Below, one piece after another: positions 24,605 through 34,545 of a DNA stretch of 47,964 nucleotides. Source of the DNA: CAYRSS01 sp964426945 (GTDB taxonomy: Bacteria; Planctomycetota; Phycisphaerae; UBA1845); contig CAYRSS010000029.1 in assembly GCA_964426945.1 (NCBI GenBank), positions 1 to 47,964 of the forward strand. The letters run 5' to 3'. Numbering within the stretch: position 1 is the first letter of the stretch; each line of letters starts with the position of its first letter. The notes under the pieces are model-generated. The model had not been told where the DNA came from. It searched no databases and saw nothing but the letters and a program-made list of their open reading frames with translations. Made by a program: the position numbers and the translations under genes.

Positions 24605-25579
24605 CATCCTGAGCCGCATCGCCCGTCTTGAGCTGCGCGCGTCGCAGGTCGTGGAGGGCTTCGTCTCAGGCATGCACAAGAGCCCCTACAAGGGGTTCAG
24701 TGTGGAGTTCGCCAACCACCGGCTTTACGTGCCCGGCGACGATATCCGCCACATCGACTGGCGCGTCTACGGCAAGAGCGACCGGTTTTTCATCAAGGAG
24801 TACGAGGGCGAAACCAACCTCCGCGTCCACGTGGTGCTCGACTGTTCGGGGTCGATGGCCTATCCCGAGCACCCCGGCGAGCCGCGGATGACGAAGTGGA
24901 CCTACGCTTCGACGGTCGCGGCGAGCCTGGCCTACCTGCTCGTGCTTCAGCAGGATGGCGTGGGGCTGACGCTGTTCGACCGCGACATCCGCGAGCAGCT
25001 TCCCGTGTCGTCCAACCGGCCGACGCTCGCGGCGCTGGCGGCGATGATCGAGCGACACGCCCCGCGCGACGAAACCGACGTGGGTGCGACGCTCGCCCGC
25101 CTCGCCGAACGGATTCCGCGGCGAAGCATGGTGGTGATTGTGTCCGACCTGCTCATGGATCCCGAGGGGATCCTCGACGGGCTGCAGCGCCTTCGGCACG
25201 GGCGGCACGAGGTGCTGGTGTTGCACGTGCTCGATAAGGACGAGTTGGAGTTCCCCTTTGCCGACCGGACGCTTTTTGAGGGGATGGAACAGGCCGACAT
25301 CGAGATCCTGACCGACCCGCAATCGCTTCGGGCGAGCTACCTCGATGCGCTCCAGGCGTTCATCAGCCGGATCCGCGGCGCCTGTCTTAACCATCGGATC
25401 GATTACGAACTGCTGAGCACGGCCACGCCGCTCGACGTAGCGCTCAGCAGATTTCTGGCCGCGCGGATGCACAGACAGCGGCGCGTGTAGCTGCAGGGCA
25501 CATGCGCATCGCGGCCATCGGGGCCGGCGACGCTGCCGCCCGCTGAGTGTGCGCCCCTGGGAGACGGCTCTGCCCCGTA

Positions 25580-27934
25580 ATGCTCGGTGACCCTCACATC
25601 CTGGCCGCCTTCATCTCGCCCGCCCTCTTCTATGCAGGGGCGGCGGCGGTGGGCGTTCCGGTGCTGATCCACCTGCTGATGCGCATGCGGTTCAAGCGCG
25701 TGCGCTGGGCGGCGGTTGCGTTCCTGATGGACGCCGAAAAGCGCAACCGCCGCCGCGTGCGGATGGAAGAGTGGTTGCTGCTTCTGCTGCGGTGCCTGGC
25801 GGTGCTCCTCATCGGCCTCCTGGTATCCCGGCCGTTCATCTCGCCGGCCGGCCTGGCGGCGGCGTTCGGCGGGGCGGACCGCGCGGAGCGGGTCTTCGTG
25901 ATCGATGATTCGTTCAGCATGGGCTACCGTTCCGGTGACGGCCCGGTTTTCGAACAGGCCAAGGCGGCGATCCGCCGGCTGATCGAGACGATCCGCGAGG
26001 AGTCTCCCGACGACACGGTGACCGTCCTGCGCATGACCGATCCGGCCAACCCGGTTGAGTTCGGCACCTACCTTGATGACGTGCAGGCGGAGCAGGTCTT
26101 CGCCCGGCTCGAAGCCCTCACGCCGACGCAAAAGGCCATCGACGCGCAGGCCGCCGTCGCCGGGGTGGCGCAGGTGCTCGATCGCGGTGGGGCGATCACG
26201 ACCGCCGTCGTCTACCTCGTCAGCGACTTTCAGCGCGGCGACTGGGTGGACCTCGCCGGAGCGCCGACCGGCGCGGGCGATCCCGCAGGGTCGGATACGT
26301 CCGGCGCGGCCGGCCCCGACGCGGCGGCTGGCGGGCTGCTGTCCTCCTTGGCCGCCTGGGCCGAGAAGGACCGCGGCCTCAAGCTCTTCCTCGTGCACGT
26401 CGGCGATGACAACGCGGCCAACGTGGCGGTGACGGATGTCTCCCTCGCGGGTCGGCGCCTGCTCGTGGGGGCCGAGACCGCGGTGCGGGCCCGGGTGACA
26501 AACCACGCCGATCGTGCCGCCCCCGGGGCGGAGGTGGTCGTTGCGATCGGCGATGCGACTGAGCCCGCCCGGGCTCTCGGCGAGCTGGCCCCGCGGCAGT
26601 CGGCTGAGACCACCGTGGATGTGACGCTCCTGCGGGCGGGGGATGAGACCATCCGGGTTTCTACCGGCCCGGACGGCCTGCCGTTGGACGACGTCCGCCA
26701 CCTCGCCGTGGAAGTGGAGAGCGCGCTGCGCGTTCTATTGGTGAACGGCGAGCCATCGGCGGATGCGTACGACGACGAGGCGGCCCTGCTGGCGACGGCG
26801 CTGCGGCCGGAGGGAGACGTCTTCAGCGGGGTGGACGTGGTGATTTCGGACGGCACCGACCTGGAGAGCCGCGAGTTCGGCTCGTTTCACGCCGTCGTCC
26901 TGCTGAATGTGTATCGCCTGAGCGAGCCTGCGACGGAACGGGTGGACCGTTTCGTCCGGGAGGGCGGCGGGCTCATCGTGTTCCTGGGGGACCAGGTCGA
27001 TCCGGACTGGTACAACGGCGCGCTCTACCGCGGCGGGGCCGGGCTTCTTCCGGCGGAACTGCTGGAGGTGCGCCGGGGTACGGCCGAGTCGCATCTGGCC
27101 CCGGCGGATCGATTGCACCCCGTGATGCGCGGACTCAGCAGCGAAGGCGACCCGCTTGGGCTCTCGAGTGTCGGGTTCGACGCGTATTACGCCGTCGCGC
27201 CGGCGCTGGCGGCGGATGACGAGGCGCAGCCGGTCGACGCGGGCGACGACTCAGCGTCGAAGCCGCTCAGCGGGGCGGCCGCTGCACGCGTCGTCGCCGT
27301 GTTCGACGACGCCGAGCGCAGCCCGGCCATTGTGGAGCGTACCTACGGGCGGGCGGGCCGTGTGGTGCTGGTCACGACGTCGGCCGACCGCGAATGGAAC
27401 CGATGGCCTGAACATCCGACTTACCTGCCCCTCATGCTGGAGTTCGTGCAGCATGTCGCGCGGGAGTCGACCTTCGCCGCCGATCGGCTCGTCGGTTCGC
27501 CGATCGAGCTGCCGGTGGATCCCGCCGTGTTCCTGTCTGATGCGATGTTGCGTACGCCGGGATTCCCGGTGGAACGGGAGATCGGCGTTTCGGCGGTTAC
27601 CGCGCCGGACGGTCGCGGGGTGGTCTTCCGGTATGAGCAGACCGAATCGAGCGGCGTCTACCGTTTCGTCCTGACCCGGCGCGACGGGGGCGAGGTTATC
27701 CGCTCGATCGCGGTGAATGTCGATCCCGACGAGAGCGACCTGACCGTCGCCACCGAGGATGATCTGCGCGGTTCGCTGCGCGGCGTGCCCTTCGAGGTGA
27801 TTCGCGGCGAGGAGGGGGTCGAAGACGGATCCGGCGAGGCACGCAAGGAGGTCTGGCGGCGTATTCTCGGCCTGCTCGTGATCGTGCTCATGGCGGAGCA
27901 CGGGCTGGCCTGGTGGTGGGGGCGACGGCGCTGA
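25580..27934 (+). CDS. BatA/VWA membrane protein
   Basis: This 784-residue protein begins with the BatA N-terminal pattern: a helix (AAAVGVPVLIHLLMR), then FKRVRWAAVAFLMDAEKRNRRR, and a second helix (WLLLLLRCLAVLLIGLLVSRP). A VWA domain follows with MIDAS DDSFS (D109, S111, S113). A segment from about 375 to 500 (VLLVNGEPSADAY, FVREGGGLIVFLGDQ) resembles the class I glutamine-amidotransferase fold without a clear catalytic triad. A last helix lies near the C-terminus (LGLLVIVLMAEHGLAWW). The middle should face the periplasm. The start at 25580 fits the family N-terminus; a GTG at 25547 is in frame but adds a non-family leader. It probably works with MoxR and DUF58. It is spaced 21 bases from the next VWA gene. 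Confidence 0.9.
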   Translation: MLGDPHILAAFISPALFYAGAAAVGVPVLIHLLMRMRFKRVRWAAVAFLMDAEKRNRRRVRMEEWLLLLLRCLAVLLIGLLVSRPFISPAGLAAAFGGADRAERVFVIDDSFSMGYRSGDGPVFEQAKAAIRRLIETIREESPDDTVTVLRMTDPANPVEFGTYLDDVQAEQVFARLEALTPTQKAIDAQAAVAGVAQVLDRGGAITTAVVYLVSDFQRGDWVDLAGAPTGAGDPAGSDTSGAAGPDAAAGGLLSSLAAWAEKDRGLKLFLVHVGDDNAANVAVTDVSLAGRRLLVGAETAVRARVTNHADRAAPGAEVVVAIGDATEPARALGELAPRQSAETTVDVTLLRAGDETIRVSTGPDGLPLDDVRHLAVEVESALRVLLVNGEPSADAYDDEAALLATALRPEGDVFSGVDVVISDGTDLESREFGSFHAVVLLNVYRLSEPATERVDRFVREGGGLIVFLGDQVDPDWYNGALYRGGAGLLPAELLEVRRGTAESHLAPADRLHPVMRGLSSEGDPLGLSSVGFDAYYAVAPALAADDEAQPVDAGDDSASKPLSGAAAARVVAVFDDAERSPAIVERTYGRAGRVVLVTTSADREWNRWPEHPTYLPLMLEFVQHVARESTFAADRLVGSPIELPVDPAVFLSDAMLRTPGFPVEREIGVSAVTAPDGRGVVFRYEQTESSGVYRFVLTRRDGGEVIRSIAVNVDPDESDLTVATEDDLRGSLRGVPFEVIRGEEGVEDGSGEARKEVWRRILGLLVIVLMAEHGLAWWWGRRR

Positions 27935-27955
27935 AGACGTGAGCGAGCGGTTTGC

Positions 27956-30433
27956 ATGACGCATGTGCCTTACAACCTGCTGGCAAGTGTCACGCCGCGT
28001 GACGAGGAGGAACTCGTGCGCGAGTTCGCGGCCGTCCCTGACGGGTGGGCGGCCGTGGGCTGGCTGGCGGTGTTGGCGGTGATGCTGTGGGCCGTCGTGT
28101 GGATGTATCGGCGCGAGGGGCGCATCGGCTCGACGTTGCGGTTGCGCACGGGCTTGGCGGTGCTGCGCTGCACGGTGCTCCTGGGGCTGGCGGCTATCTG
28201 GCTCGAGCCCGTCGTCGTTCGCTACCTCCACCGCATGATTGACTCGTACACGATCGTGCTGGTCGATTCCTCGTCGAGCATGGACCTGGTGGACGGCTAC
28301 CGCGACGAGGCGGATGCGCGGGTGGTGAATCAGGCCCTCGGCACGGACGAGCCGCCGCCGATCCCGCGGCGCGAGATCGTTGAGCGGCTCATGGGCCGCG
28401 ACGACAACCGTTTTCTTCGCGAACTGGCCGAACGCAACCGCGTGAAGCTGTACACCTTCAGCGACGAGCCGGAGCTTCGCGCGACCATTCGCGCCTCGCG
28501 TGAGCGGGGGCGCGCTGCCGGGGCGGAGGGGTCGTCCGACGCGATAACCGAGGCCGCGCAGACCGGCGTGTCGTTCGCCGCGCGCGGCCCGGCCACGAAC
28601 ATCGAGCGTGCCGTCCGCCGAGCGGTCGAGTCGCTGGGCAGTGCTCCCGTCGCGGGGGTGGTGGTCATCAGCGACGGCGGCATCAACCAAGGCGACAGCG
28701 CCGAGGGCATTGCCCGCTACGCGCGGGAGCGCAAGCTGCCGCTCTGGGTGGTTGGCGTCGGCGATCCGTCGCCGCCGCGGAATGTGCGCATCAGCGAGGT
28801 GCTGGCGCCCGAGACGGTGCTTAAGCAGGATCCCTTCTCGATCGTCGCCCGGCTCGCGACGCAGGGAGCGGAGGGGCGGAGCGTCCGCGTGGTGCTTCGC
28901 ATGCGCAGCGCGGATGGATCGGGCGAGGGCGAGATCGTCGACTCAGCCGAAGTGACCGTCGGCGAGGGCGGCGTCGTGCCGCCCGTGACGTTCGCCCGCC
29001 GACCCACGGCCACGGGGCGCTTCACCTACACCGTCGAGGCGCCCGTTGCCGACTGGGAGTCGGTGGTCGACGACAACGAAAAGCAATTCACCGTGAGCGT
29101 CATCGAGGCCCGCAACCGGGTGCTCCTGGTGTCGAGCGGACCGAGTTGGGACTACCGGTTCCTGTCGCGGCTGTTGCAGCGCGATGAGACCTTCGAGGTG
29201 TCGTGCTGGCTTCAGTCGGCCGACGAGCGGGCCGTCCGCGACGGCGACCGGGTGATCGACCAACTGCCCACGACGCCCGAAGCCCTGTTCGAGTACGACG
29301 CGGTGATCCTGCTCGATCCTGATCCGTCTGAATTCAACGAGGCGTGGTGCCGGCTGGTGGAGACGCTGGTGACCGACTACGGCGGCGGGTTGCTGCTGCA
29401 GGCGTCTCGGTCGCACACGCCGCGGCTCATGGCGGGCGAATCGACGACGGCGCTGGTGCGGCTGCTGCCGGTCAGCGTCGATCCAGAGGTCGAGTTGCTC
29501 CTCAACCAGATCGGTCACTACCAGACGCGGCCGTCGCCGCTGATCGTGCCCGACGGAGCGTATGCACACCCGGTGATGCAACTGGCCGACGACCCGACCG
29601 CGACGCGTCTCGCCTGGCGGGGGCTGGGCGATGTCTACTGGCACTACCCGGTGATGCGCGAAAAGCCTGCGGCCACGGTGCTGATGCGGCACGGCGACCC
29701 GCGCATGCAGAACGGTTTCGGGCCGCATGTCCTGCTCGCCATGCAGTACGCCGGTGCCGGGCGGACTGCGTTTCTGGGGTTTGATGCCACGTGGCGCTGG
29801 CGGCGCTTCGGCGAGGGGGTGTACGACCGGTTCTGGGTGCAGCTCGTGCGTCACCTCGTCGAGGGCAAGCAGTTCGGCGCGAACCGGCGCGGCACGCTGC
29901 TGACCGAGGGTGACCAGTTCTCGCTGGGCGATGCGATCACGGTGACGGCGCGGCTCTTCGACCGCCAGTACCGCCCGCTCGGCGTGGACCGCGTACGCGG
30001 CGACGCCACGGTCGAAGGGCAGCGCAGCGATTTCGAACTCGCCGCCCGCAAAGACAGCCCGGGCTGGTTTGAAGGCCGCTTCGTACCAGATCGTGTAGGC
30101 AGCTACAGGCTTCGCGTCGCCCTGCCCGGCGACACGACCGAGACCGCCGACGAGGTCACGCGCGAGGTGCACGTGGCGCGACCCAATATCGAGATTCTGC
30201 GGCCGCAGATGGACCGCTCGGCCCTGGTGCGGATGGCGAGCGGATCGGAAGGCGGCCGGTACTTCGACGTCAACGAGATGGCGGCGCTGCCGGCGCTGAT
30301 CCCCGACGTGCACGAGGAAACAACAGTCAAGTCGCGACCGAACTCGCTATGGGACAACGGCTGGGTGCTGGCGCTGCTGGTCGTGTTGCTGGGCGGCGAG
30401 TGGGCGCTTCGGAAGTGGTACCGGATGCTGTAG
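27956..30433 (+). CDS. Second large VWA membrane protein with amidotransferase-like domain
   Basis: This 825-residue protein has two N-terminal helices (about 31-50 and 66-84). A VWA domain with MIDAS DSSSS (D104, S106, S108) and VAGVVVISDGGINQGDSA follows. Next come a beta-rich stretch (about 270-375), a glutamine-amidotransferase-like domain from about 383 (VLLVSSGPSWDYRFLSRL, TDYGGGLLLQASRSHTPRLM) and a C-terminal helix (GWVLALLVVLLGGEWALRKW). The layout parallels the preceding BatA protein, and both would present VWA domains at the membrane. Such pairs occur in planctomycete MoxR clusters; the client is unknown. It starts 21 bases after the BatA gene and is followed after 20 bases by the DUF4175-like gene. 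Confidence 0.88.
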   Translation: MTHVPYNLLASVTPRDEEELVREFAAVPDGWAAVGWLAVLAVMLWAVVWMYRREGRIGSTLRLRTGLAVLRCTVLLGLAAIWLEPVVVRYLHRMIDSYTIVLVDSSSSMDLVDGYRDEADARVVNQALGTDEPPPIPRREIVERLMGRDDNRFLRELAERNRVKLYTFSDEPELRATIRASRERGRAAGAEGSSDAITEAAQTGVSFAARGPATNIERAVRRAVESLGSAPVAGVVVISDGGINQGDSAEGIARYARERKLPLWVVGVGDPSPPRNVRISEVLAPETVLKQDPFSIVARLATQGAEGRSVRVVLRMRSADGSGEGEIVDSAEVTVGEGGVVPPVTFARRPTATGRFTYTVEAPVADWESVVDDNEKQFTVSVIEARNRVLLVSSGPSWDYRFLSRLLQRDETFEVSCWLQSADERAVRDGDRVIDQLPTTPEALFEYDAVILLDPDPSEFNEAWCRLVETLVTDYGGGLLLQASRSHTPRLMAGESTTALVRLLPVSVDPEVELLLNQIGHYQTRPSPLIVPDGAYAHPVMQLADDPTATRLAWRGLGDVYWHYPVMREKPAATVLMRHGDPRMQNGFGPHVLLAMQYAGAGRTAFLGFDATWRWRRFGEGVYDRFWVQLVRHLVEGKQFGANRRGTLLTEGDQFSLGDAITVTARLFDRQYRPLGVDRVRGDATVEGQRSDFELAARKDSPGWFEGRFVPDRVGSYRLRVALPGDTTETADEVTREVHVARPNIEILRPQMDRSALVRMASGSEGGRYFDVNEMAALPALIPDVHEETTVKSRPNSLWDNGWVLALLVVLLGGEWALRKWYRML

Positions 30434-30453
30434 GCCGCGCTGCGTTGGAAGAT

Positions 30454-32598
30454 ATGAGCGAGAAGTTGACACATGCTGACTCGATGCGCCCGCGGGCCGC
30501 GGCGCCGCCGCTTGACGCCGACCTTGCGCGCCGGCTGCGCGGCGTGATTTCGCGCCTGCGGCTGTGCGTGCTGGCCGAGGGCGCCGCGTGGATGACGGGC
30601 TTTGCGATTCTCGCCGTCCATGTCCAGTTTGTGCTCGACTACACCCGGCGGCTCGATCTGAGCATGCGGGCGGCGCTGCTCGGTGTCATCGTGATCGCGA
30701 CCGGGGTGCTGGCGTGGCGGTGGGTCATCCGTCCGTTGGGGATTCGGATGAGCCTGGTGGACGCCGCGCACCTGGTGGAGCGGCGTAACCCGCGTCTGGG
30801 ATCGGCGCTGCTCTCGGCGGTGCAGTTTGCCGAGGGCGAAGGCGTGCCCGCGGCTTCGAATTCAGGCGACATGGTTGCTTCCGTTGTGCGCGGCGCGGCG
30901 GATCGCGCACGCGAAGCGGACTTTACGGGTGTGGTTGATCCGCGCCGTGCGAAGCGATCCGGGCTCGTGCTGTTGGCGATGGCGGCGTTCGGCGTGGTGG
31001 CGATTGTAACGTCGCCCTCTACGGCTTCGCTGTGGTTCTCGCGCAACATTCTGCTGCAGGACGTGGACTGGCCCAAGCGTACGCGGCTGGTCGTCGAACT
31101 CGCCGGTCATGATATCGTGGCGCCGCGCGGCGACGATTTCGAAGTACGCGTGCTGGCCGAGGGCGAAGCGCCGCGCACCGTCGAGATGAGCTACCGGACC
31201 GCAGGCGGCAAGCGCGGCCGCGAGGCGATGGTCGGCGTCGGTGAGCGGGGCTATCGATACACCTTCAAGAAGCTCGAGGAAGACGTGACCTTCTTCGTCG
31301 CTGGCGGGGATGACCGCACGGCCGAATACCGCGTCACCCTCGCCGACCGCCCGCGCGTCGAGACGTTGCAACTGCGAATCACGCCGCCGGCGTACACGCG
31401 CATGACCGCCTTGACGCTCGGCGAGGGGCAGCGGGCTGCGCAGGTGCTGCCGGGCAGCGAGGTGCTGGCGACGATCACGACGAACAAGCCCGTGGTCTCG
31501 GCGGAGTTGCTGGCGGGGGCCGAGGTCGCCGCGACGCGCAGCCCCGGGCAGGAGGGCTACGTCTTCCGCCTGCTTCCGGAGCGCACGCAGACGTATCACT
31601 TCGCGCTGGTCGATGAGCAGGGGCTGACGAGCACGCCGGCTTCGACCTCGGGGCGACTGTCGATTCGGGTGATCGCCGATGGTCAGCCGACCGCGCGGCT
31701 CAAGGCCCCCGGCGCAGGTGAGATGATCACGCCGCAGGCGATTCTGCCGCTGGAGGTCGAGTACACCGATGCCTACGGCCTGGCCACGGCCGAGTTGATC
31801 ATGCGGCTCTCACGCGAGGGTGCGGCGGAGCAGCCGCTGCCGCTGGAGGGATTTTCAGCGCATGCGCAGAACTACGCCACCTCGTTGCAGTTCGACGCGG
31901 GCGCGACGGGGCTGATTCCCGGCGAGCGGGTCGCCTTCCAGGCGCGGGCGTCCGATTTTGACGACGTATCGGGGCCCAACTTCGGCCAGTCTCAGGAGAT
32001 CGTCCTGCGCGTGGTGACGGTGGACGAGATGACCGAGGATCTGGCCCGCCGCGAGCAGGAAGCGCGCGCCCAGCTTGAGCGTCTGGTCGATGCGCAGGAG
32101 CAGGTGCGCGGGCGCCTGCTGAGTGTCATCGCCGACTTCCGCGCAGGGGGAAGCGTCGGCTCGCTGGCCGAGGGGCTTGCCCCGCTCGAACGGCGGCAGC
32201 GCAACATCGCGGGATCGGTCAACGTCGTGCGTCAACAGCTTGAACAAGTGCTCAGCGAGTATCGCATCAACCAACTGAGCACCGGCACCGTGGAGGAGCG
32301 ACTCGGCCGACAGATCGTCGAACCGCTGGGCGATCTGGCCCGCCGCGACCTGGTGATCGCCGCGGACGCCCTTCGGAGCCTGTCGCGGAGCGGGGACCCC
32401 GCTGCGGCGGACGCCGTGGACCCGGCCCAGGCCGACCTGGTGGCGAAATTGCGGGCCGTGCTCGCCGCGATGCTACAATGGGAAGGGTATCAGGAAGTGG
32501 TGAGCATGCTCCGCGACATCCTGCGACTGCAGGAGGAGCTCAACGCGGAAGCGCAGGGCGAGGCCGTGGGCGGGCTGGACGATATCTTCGAAGACTGA
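30454..32598 (+). CDS. DUF4175-like membrane protein
   Basis: This 714-residue protein has three predicted helices (about 40-62, 72-93 and 170-190) and a large C-terminal part. The first section after the helices looks beta-rich (LQLRITPPAYTRM, PTARLKAPGAGEMITPQAIL) and the last 200 residues are helical and charged (DLARREQEARAQLERLVDAQEQVR). The arrangement resembles DUF4175 proteins, whose function is unknown, though similarity is weak and I rely on layout. The start at 30454 is chosen because GGAAG sits just ahead and the longer frame from 30349 overlaps the previous gene by 85 bases. It probably interacts with the exported coiled-coil protein encoded next, which shares its charged helical character. 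Confidence 0.65.
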   Translation: MSEKLTHADSMRPRAAAPPLDADLARRLRGVISRLRLCVLAEGAAWMTGFAILAVHVQFVLDYTRRLDLSMRAALLGVIVIATGVLAWRWVIRPLGIRMSLVDAAHLVERRNPRLGSALLSAVQFAEGEGVPAASNSGDMVASVVRGAADRAREADFTGVVDPRRAKRSGLVLLAMAAFGVVAIVTSPSTASLWFSRNILLQDVDWPKRTRLVVELAGHDIVAPRGDDFEVRVLAEGEAPRTVEMSYRTAGGKRGREAMVGVGERGYRYTFKKLEEDVTFFVAGGDDRTAEYRVTLADRPRVETLQLRITPPAYTRMTALTLGEGQRAAQVLPGSEVLATITTNKPVVSAELLAGAEVAATRSPGQEGYVFRLLPERTQTYHFALVDEQGLTSTPASTSGRLSIRVIADGQPTARLKAPGAGEMITPQAILPLEVEYTDAYGLATAELIMRLSREGAAEQPLPLEGFSAHAQNYATSLQFDAGATGLIPGERVAFQARASDFDDVSGPNFGQSQEIVLRVVTVDEMTEDLARREQEARAQLERLVDAQEQVRGRLLSVIADFRAGGSVGSLAEGLAPLERRQRNIAGSVNVVRQQLEQVLSEYRINQLSTGTVEERLGRQIVEPLGDLARRDLVIAADALRSLSRSGDPAAADAVDPAQADLVAKLRAVLAAMLQWEGYQEVVSMLRDILRLQEELNAEAQGEAVGGLDDIFED

Positions 32599-32624
32599 TG
32601 CCGCGTGTGCCGGAGAGTCGAGTC

Positions 32625-34511
32625 ATGAACAGGCGAACATCGCTTCGATCGCGATGGATGGTCATCGTGGGATGGCTGGCGGCGCTCAGCGCGCCGGTGA
32701 TGGCGCAGGAGCCGCCGCCACCGGCCGCGGATTCGCCCGAGGCGCGTTCGGCGCTGGCCGTGAAGCAGGCCATGATCCGCGAGCGGTTCAAGCGCTTCGA
32801 GGATCGGATGTACGGTCTGCGCGAGAAGCTCCAACTGGCCGAGCCTGAGAACGCAGCGCGACTCGAGCGTGCGTTTCAGCGGGCGAGCGAGCTGGGGCTG
32901 TCGGACGAGCTGGCCCGGATTGTCCGCCTGCTCAACGATCCTTCCTTGCTCAACGAGGCGAACGACGCGCAGGCCGCGTGGATGGAGCAGGCCGATGCGG
33001 TGCTGGCGATTCTGCTGGAGCGCGACGGCGAGAACGAAGATCGCCAGCGCGAGATGGAGCGGCTGGAGGGCTACCGCGATCGGATCCGTGATCTGCTCGA
33101 CCGGCAGCGCGGGTTGCGTGACGCTTCGGCGCAGGCGGCCAACCGACTGCGTCTGCAGGAGCAGCTCGACCAGGCCGCGCAGCGCGTTGAGAACCTGCTG
33201 AAGGAGCAGGAGGCGCTGGGCGATCGGGCCCAGACCCCCGAGGCGCTCGCCGAGGCGGGCCGACGTGAACAGGTCGCCCGCGAAGAGAACCAGATCTCCC
33301 GGTCGGCCCAGGCGCTGGCGGAGGAGATGCGACGGGTGGCCGAGACGCCCCCGGCGGAAGCGAGCGATTCGCCCGATCAGCGCGGGGCGCGTGAGGCATC
33401 GGCCGAGGCGTCTCAGGCGCTGCGCGAAGCCGCAGAGTCGGCGTCTCAGGCCGCGGAGGCGGCGGGCAAGCCGGACGAGGCCGAGATGAAGGCCCGACAG
33501 GAGCGTGCGGAGGAGGCCCTGCGCCGGGCTCGTGACAAGCTGCGCGAGGCGCGCGAGGAACTCGCGCCGCCGCAGTCGGCGGATCGGGCGGGCGATCAGC
33601 GCAAGACCGCAGACGACACCCGCGGCCTGTCCGACCAGATGCGGCAGGACGGCGAGCAGGGGGGAGAGCAGAACCCGATGCAGGGCGGCCAGAACCGTCC
33701 CTCGCCCGGCCAGCAGGGGGTCGAGCGGGCTGAGCAGCGGATGCGCGACGCCGCCGAACGCCTCGACGAGGAGAGCCCGCGCGAAGCACTCGACGAACAG
33801 CAGCGTGCCGTGGAGGAACTCGAACAGGCGCAGAAGGAGCTGGAGGACGAACTGCACCAGATGCGCAAGGAAGACCGCGCCGAGCGCCTGCGCGACCTGG
33901 AAGCACGCTTCCGCGAAATGCTCAATCGGCAGCGCGACATCAACAACCAGACGACCAGCCTCGACGAATTCGGCCGCGAGCGCTTCGGGCGGGCGGAGCA
34001 GCTTCAGCTGGCCGATCTCGCCGACCGGCAGCGGCGCCTCGGTGAGCAGGCCGGCACGAGCCTGCACATCCTCGAAGAGGAAGGCACGACGATCGTCTTC
34101 CCGCGGATCGTCGAGCAGATGGTCGAGGACATGAACGAGTCGGCCACGCGCCTGGCGGCCGCCGAGACCGGCCTGCTGACGCGCAACATCCAACAGCAGA
34201 TCATTGAGACGCTGGAGCAGATTCTCGAAGCGGTGCAGCAGATGCAGCGCGAGAACGAACAGCAGCAGCAACAGAACGGCCAGCAGGGGGGCGAGCAGGA
34301 GAACCAGCCGCTGCTGCCCGCCTCTGCGGAGCTGCGCCTCCTGCGGGCGAGCCAGCTTCGGGTCAATGAGCGTACCAAGGCGATCGAGGCGGCGCGGGGC
34401 GCGGGCGAGGCTCCGGCTTCGCTGGAGCGTTCCCTCCAGGCGGCCGCTGCTCGGCAGCGCGACTGCGGACGGATTGCCGAGGAAATGCGGGATCGCGGCA
34501 CCGCGGAATAA
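32625..34511 (+). CDS. Exported Glu/Gln/Arg-rich coiled-coil protein
   Basis: This 628-residue protein has a signal peptide (about 1-28, WMVIVGWLAALSAPVMAQ) and is then almost wholly charged helix and predicted coiled coil (RLRDLEARFREMLNRQRDIN). Low-complexity Gln/Gly stretches are present (QQGGEQENQPLL near the end). No enzyme motif is visible. Proteins of this type follow the DUF4175-like gene in related clusters as I recall them, and a spacer or scaffold in the periplasm is the simplest reading. Biased composition makes homology searches unreliable. The start at 32625 has GGAG at 32612-32615; an alternative ATG at 32598 overlaps the previous stop as TGATG and would add nine residues. The next gene follows after 34 bases. 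Confidence 0.78.
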   Translation: MNRRTSLRSRWMVIVGWLAALSAPVMAQEPPPPAADSPEARSALAVKQAMIRERFKRFEDRMYGLREKLQLAEPENAARLERAFQRASELGLSDELARIVRLLNDPSLLNEANDAQAAWMEQADAVLAILLERDGENEDRQREMERLEGYRDRIRDLLDRQRGLRDASAQAANRLRLQEQLDQAAQRVENLLKEQEALGDRAQTPEALAEAGRREQVAREENQISRSAQALAEEMRRVAETPPAEASDSPDQRGAREASAEASQALREAAESASQAAEAAGKPDEAEMKARQERAEEALRRARDKLREAREELAPPQSADRAGDQRKTADDTRGLSDQMRQDGEQGGEQNPMQGGQNRPSPGQQGVERAEQRMRDAAERLDEESPREALDEQQRAVEELEQAQKELEDELHQMRKEDRAERLRDLEARFREMLNRQRDINNQTTSLDEFGRERFGRAEQLQLADLADRQRRLGEQAGTSLHILEEEGTTIVFPRIVEQMVEDMNESATRLAAAETGLLTRNIQQQIIETLEQILEAVQQMQRENEQQQQQNGQQGGEQENQPLLPASAELRLLRASQLRVNERTKAIEAARGAGEAPASLERSLQAAAARQRDCGRIAEEMRDRGTAE

Positions 34512-34545
34512 GCCCCCGCGTCCCTCGTGGACGGAGGTCGGACCG

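Noticed and set aside
33640..34320. Repeated CAG-rich stretches as a microsatellite or CRISPR-like array
   Set aside because: They encode Gln/Glu runs of the coiled-coil protein and have no regular repeat-spacer structure.
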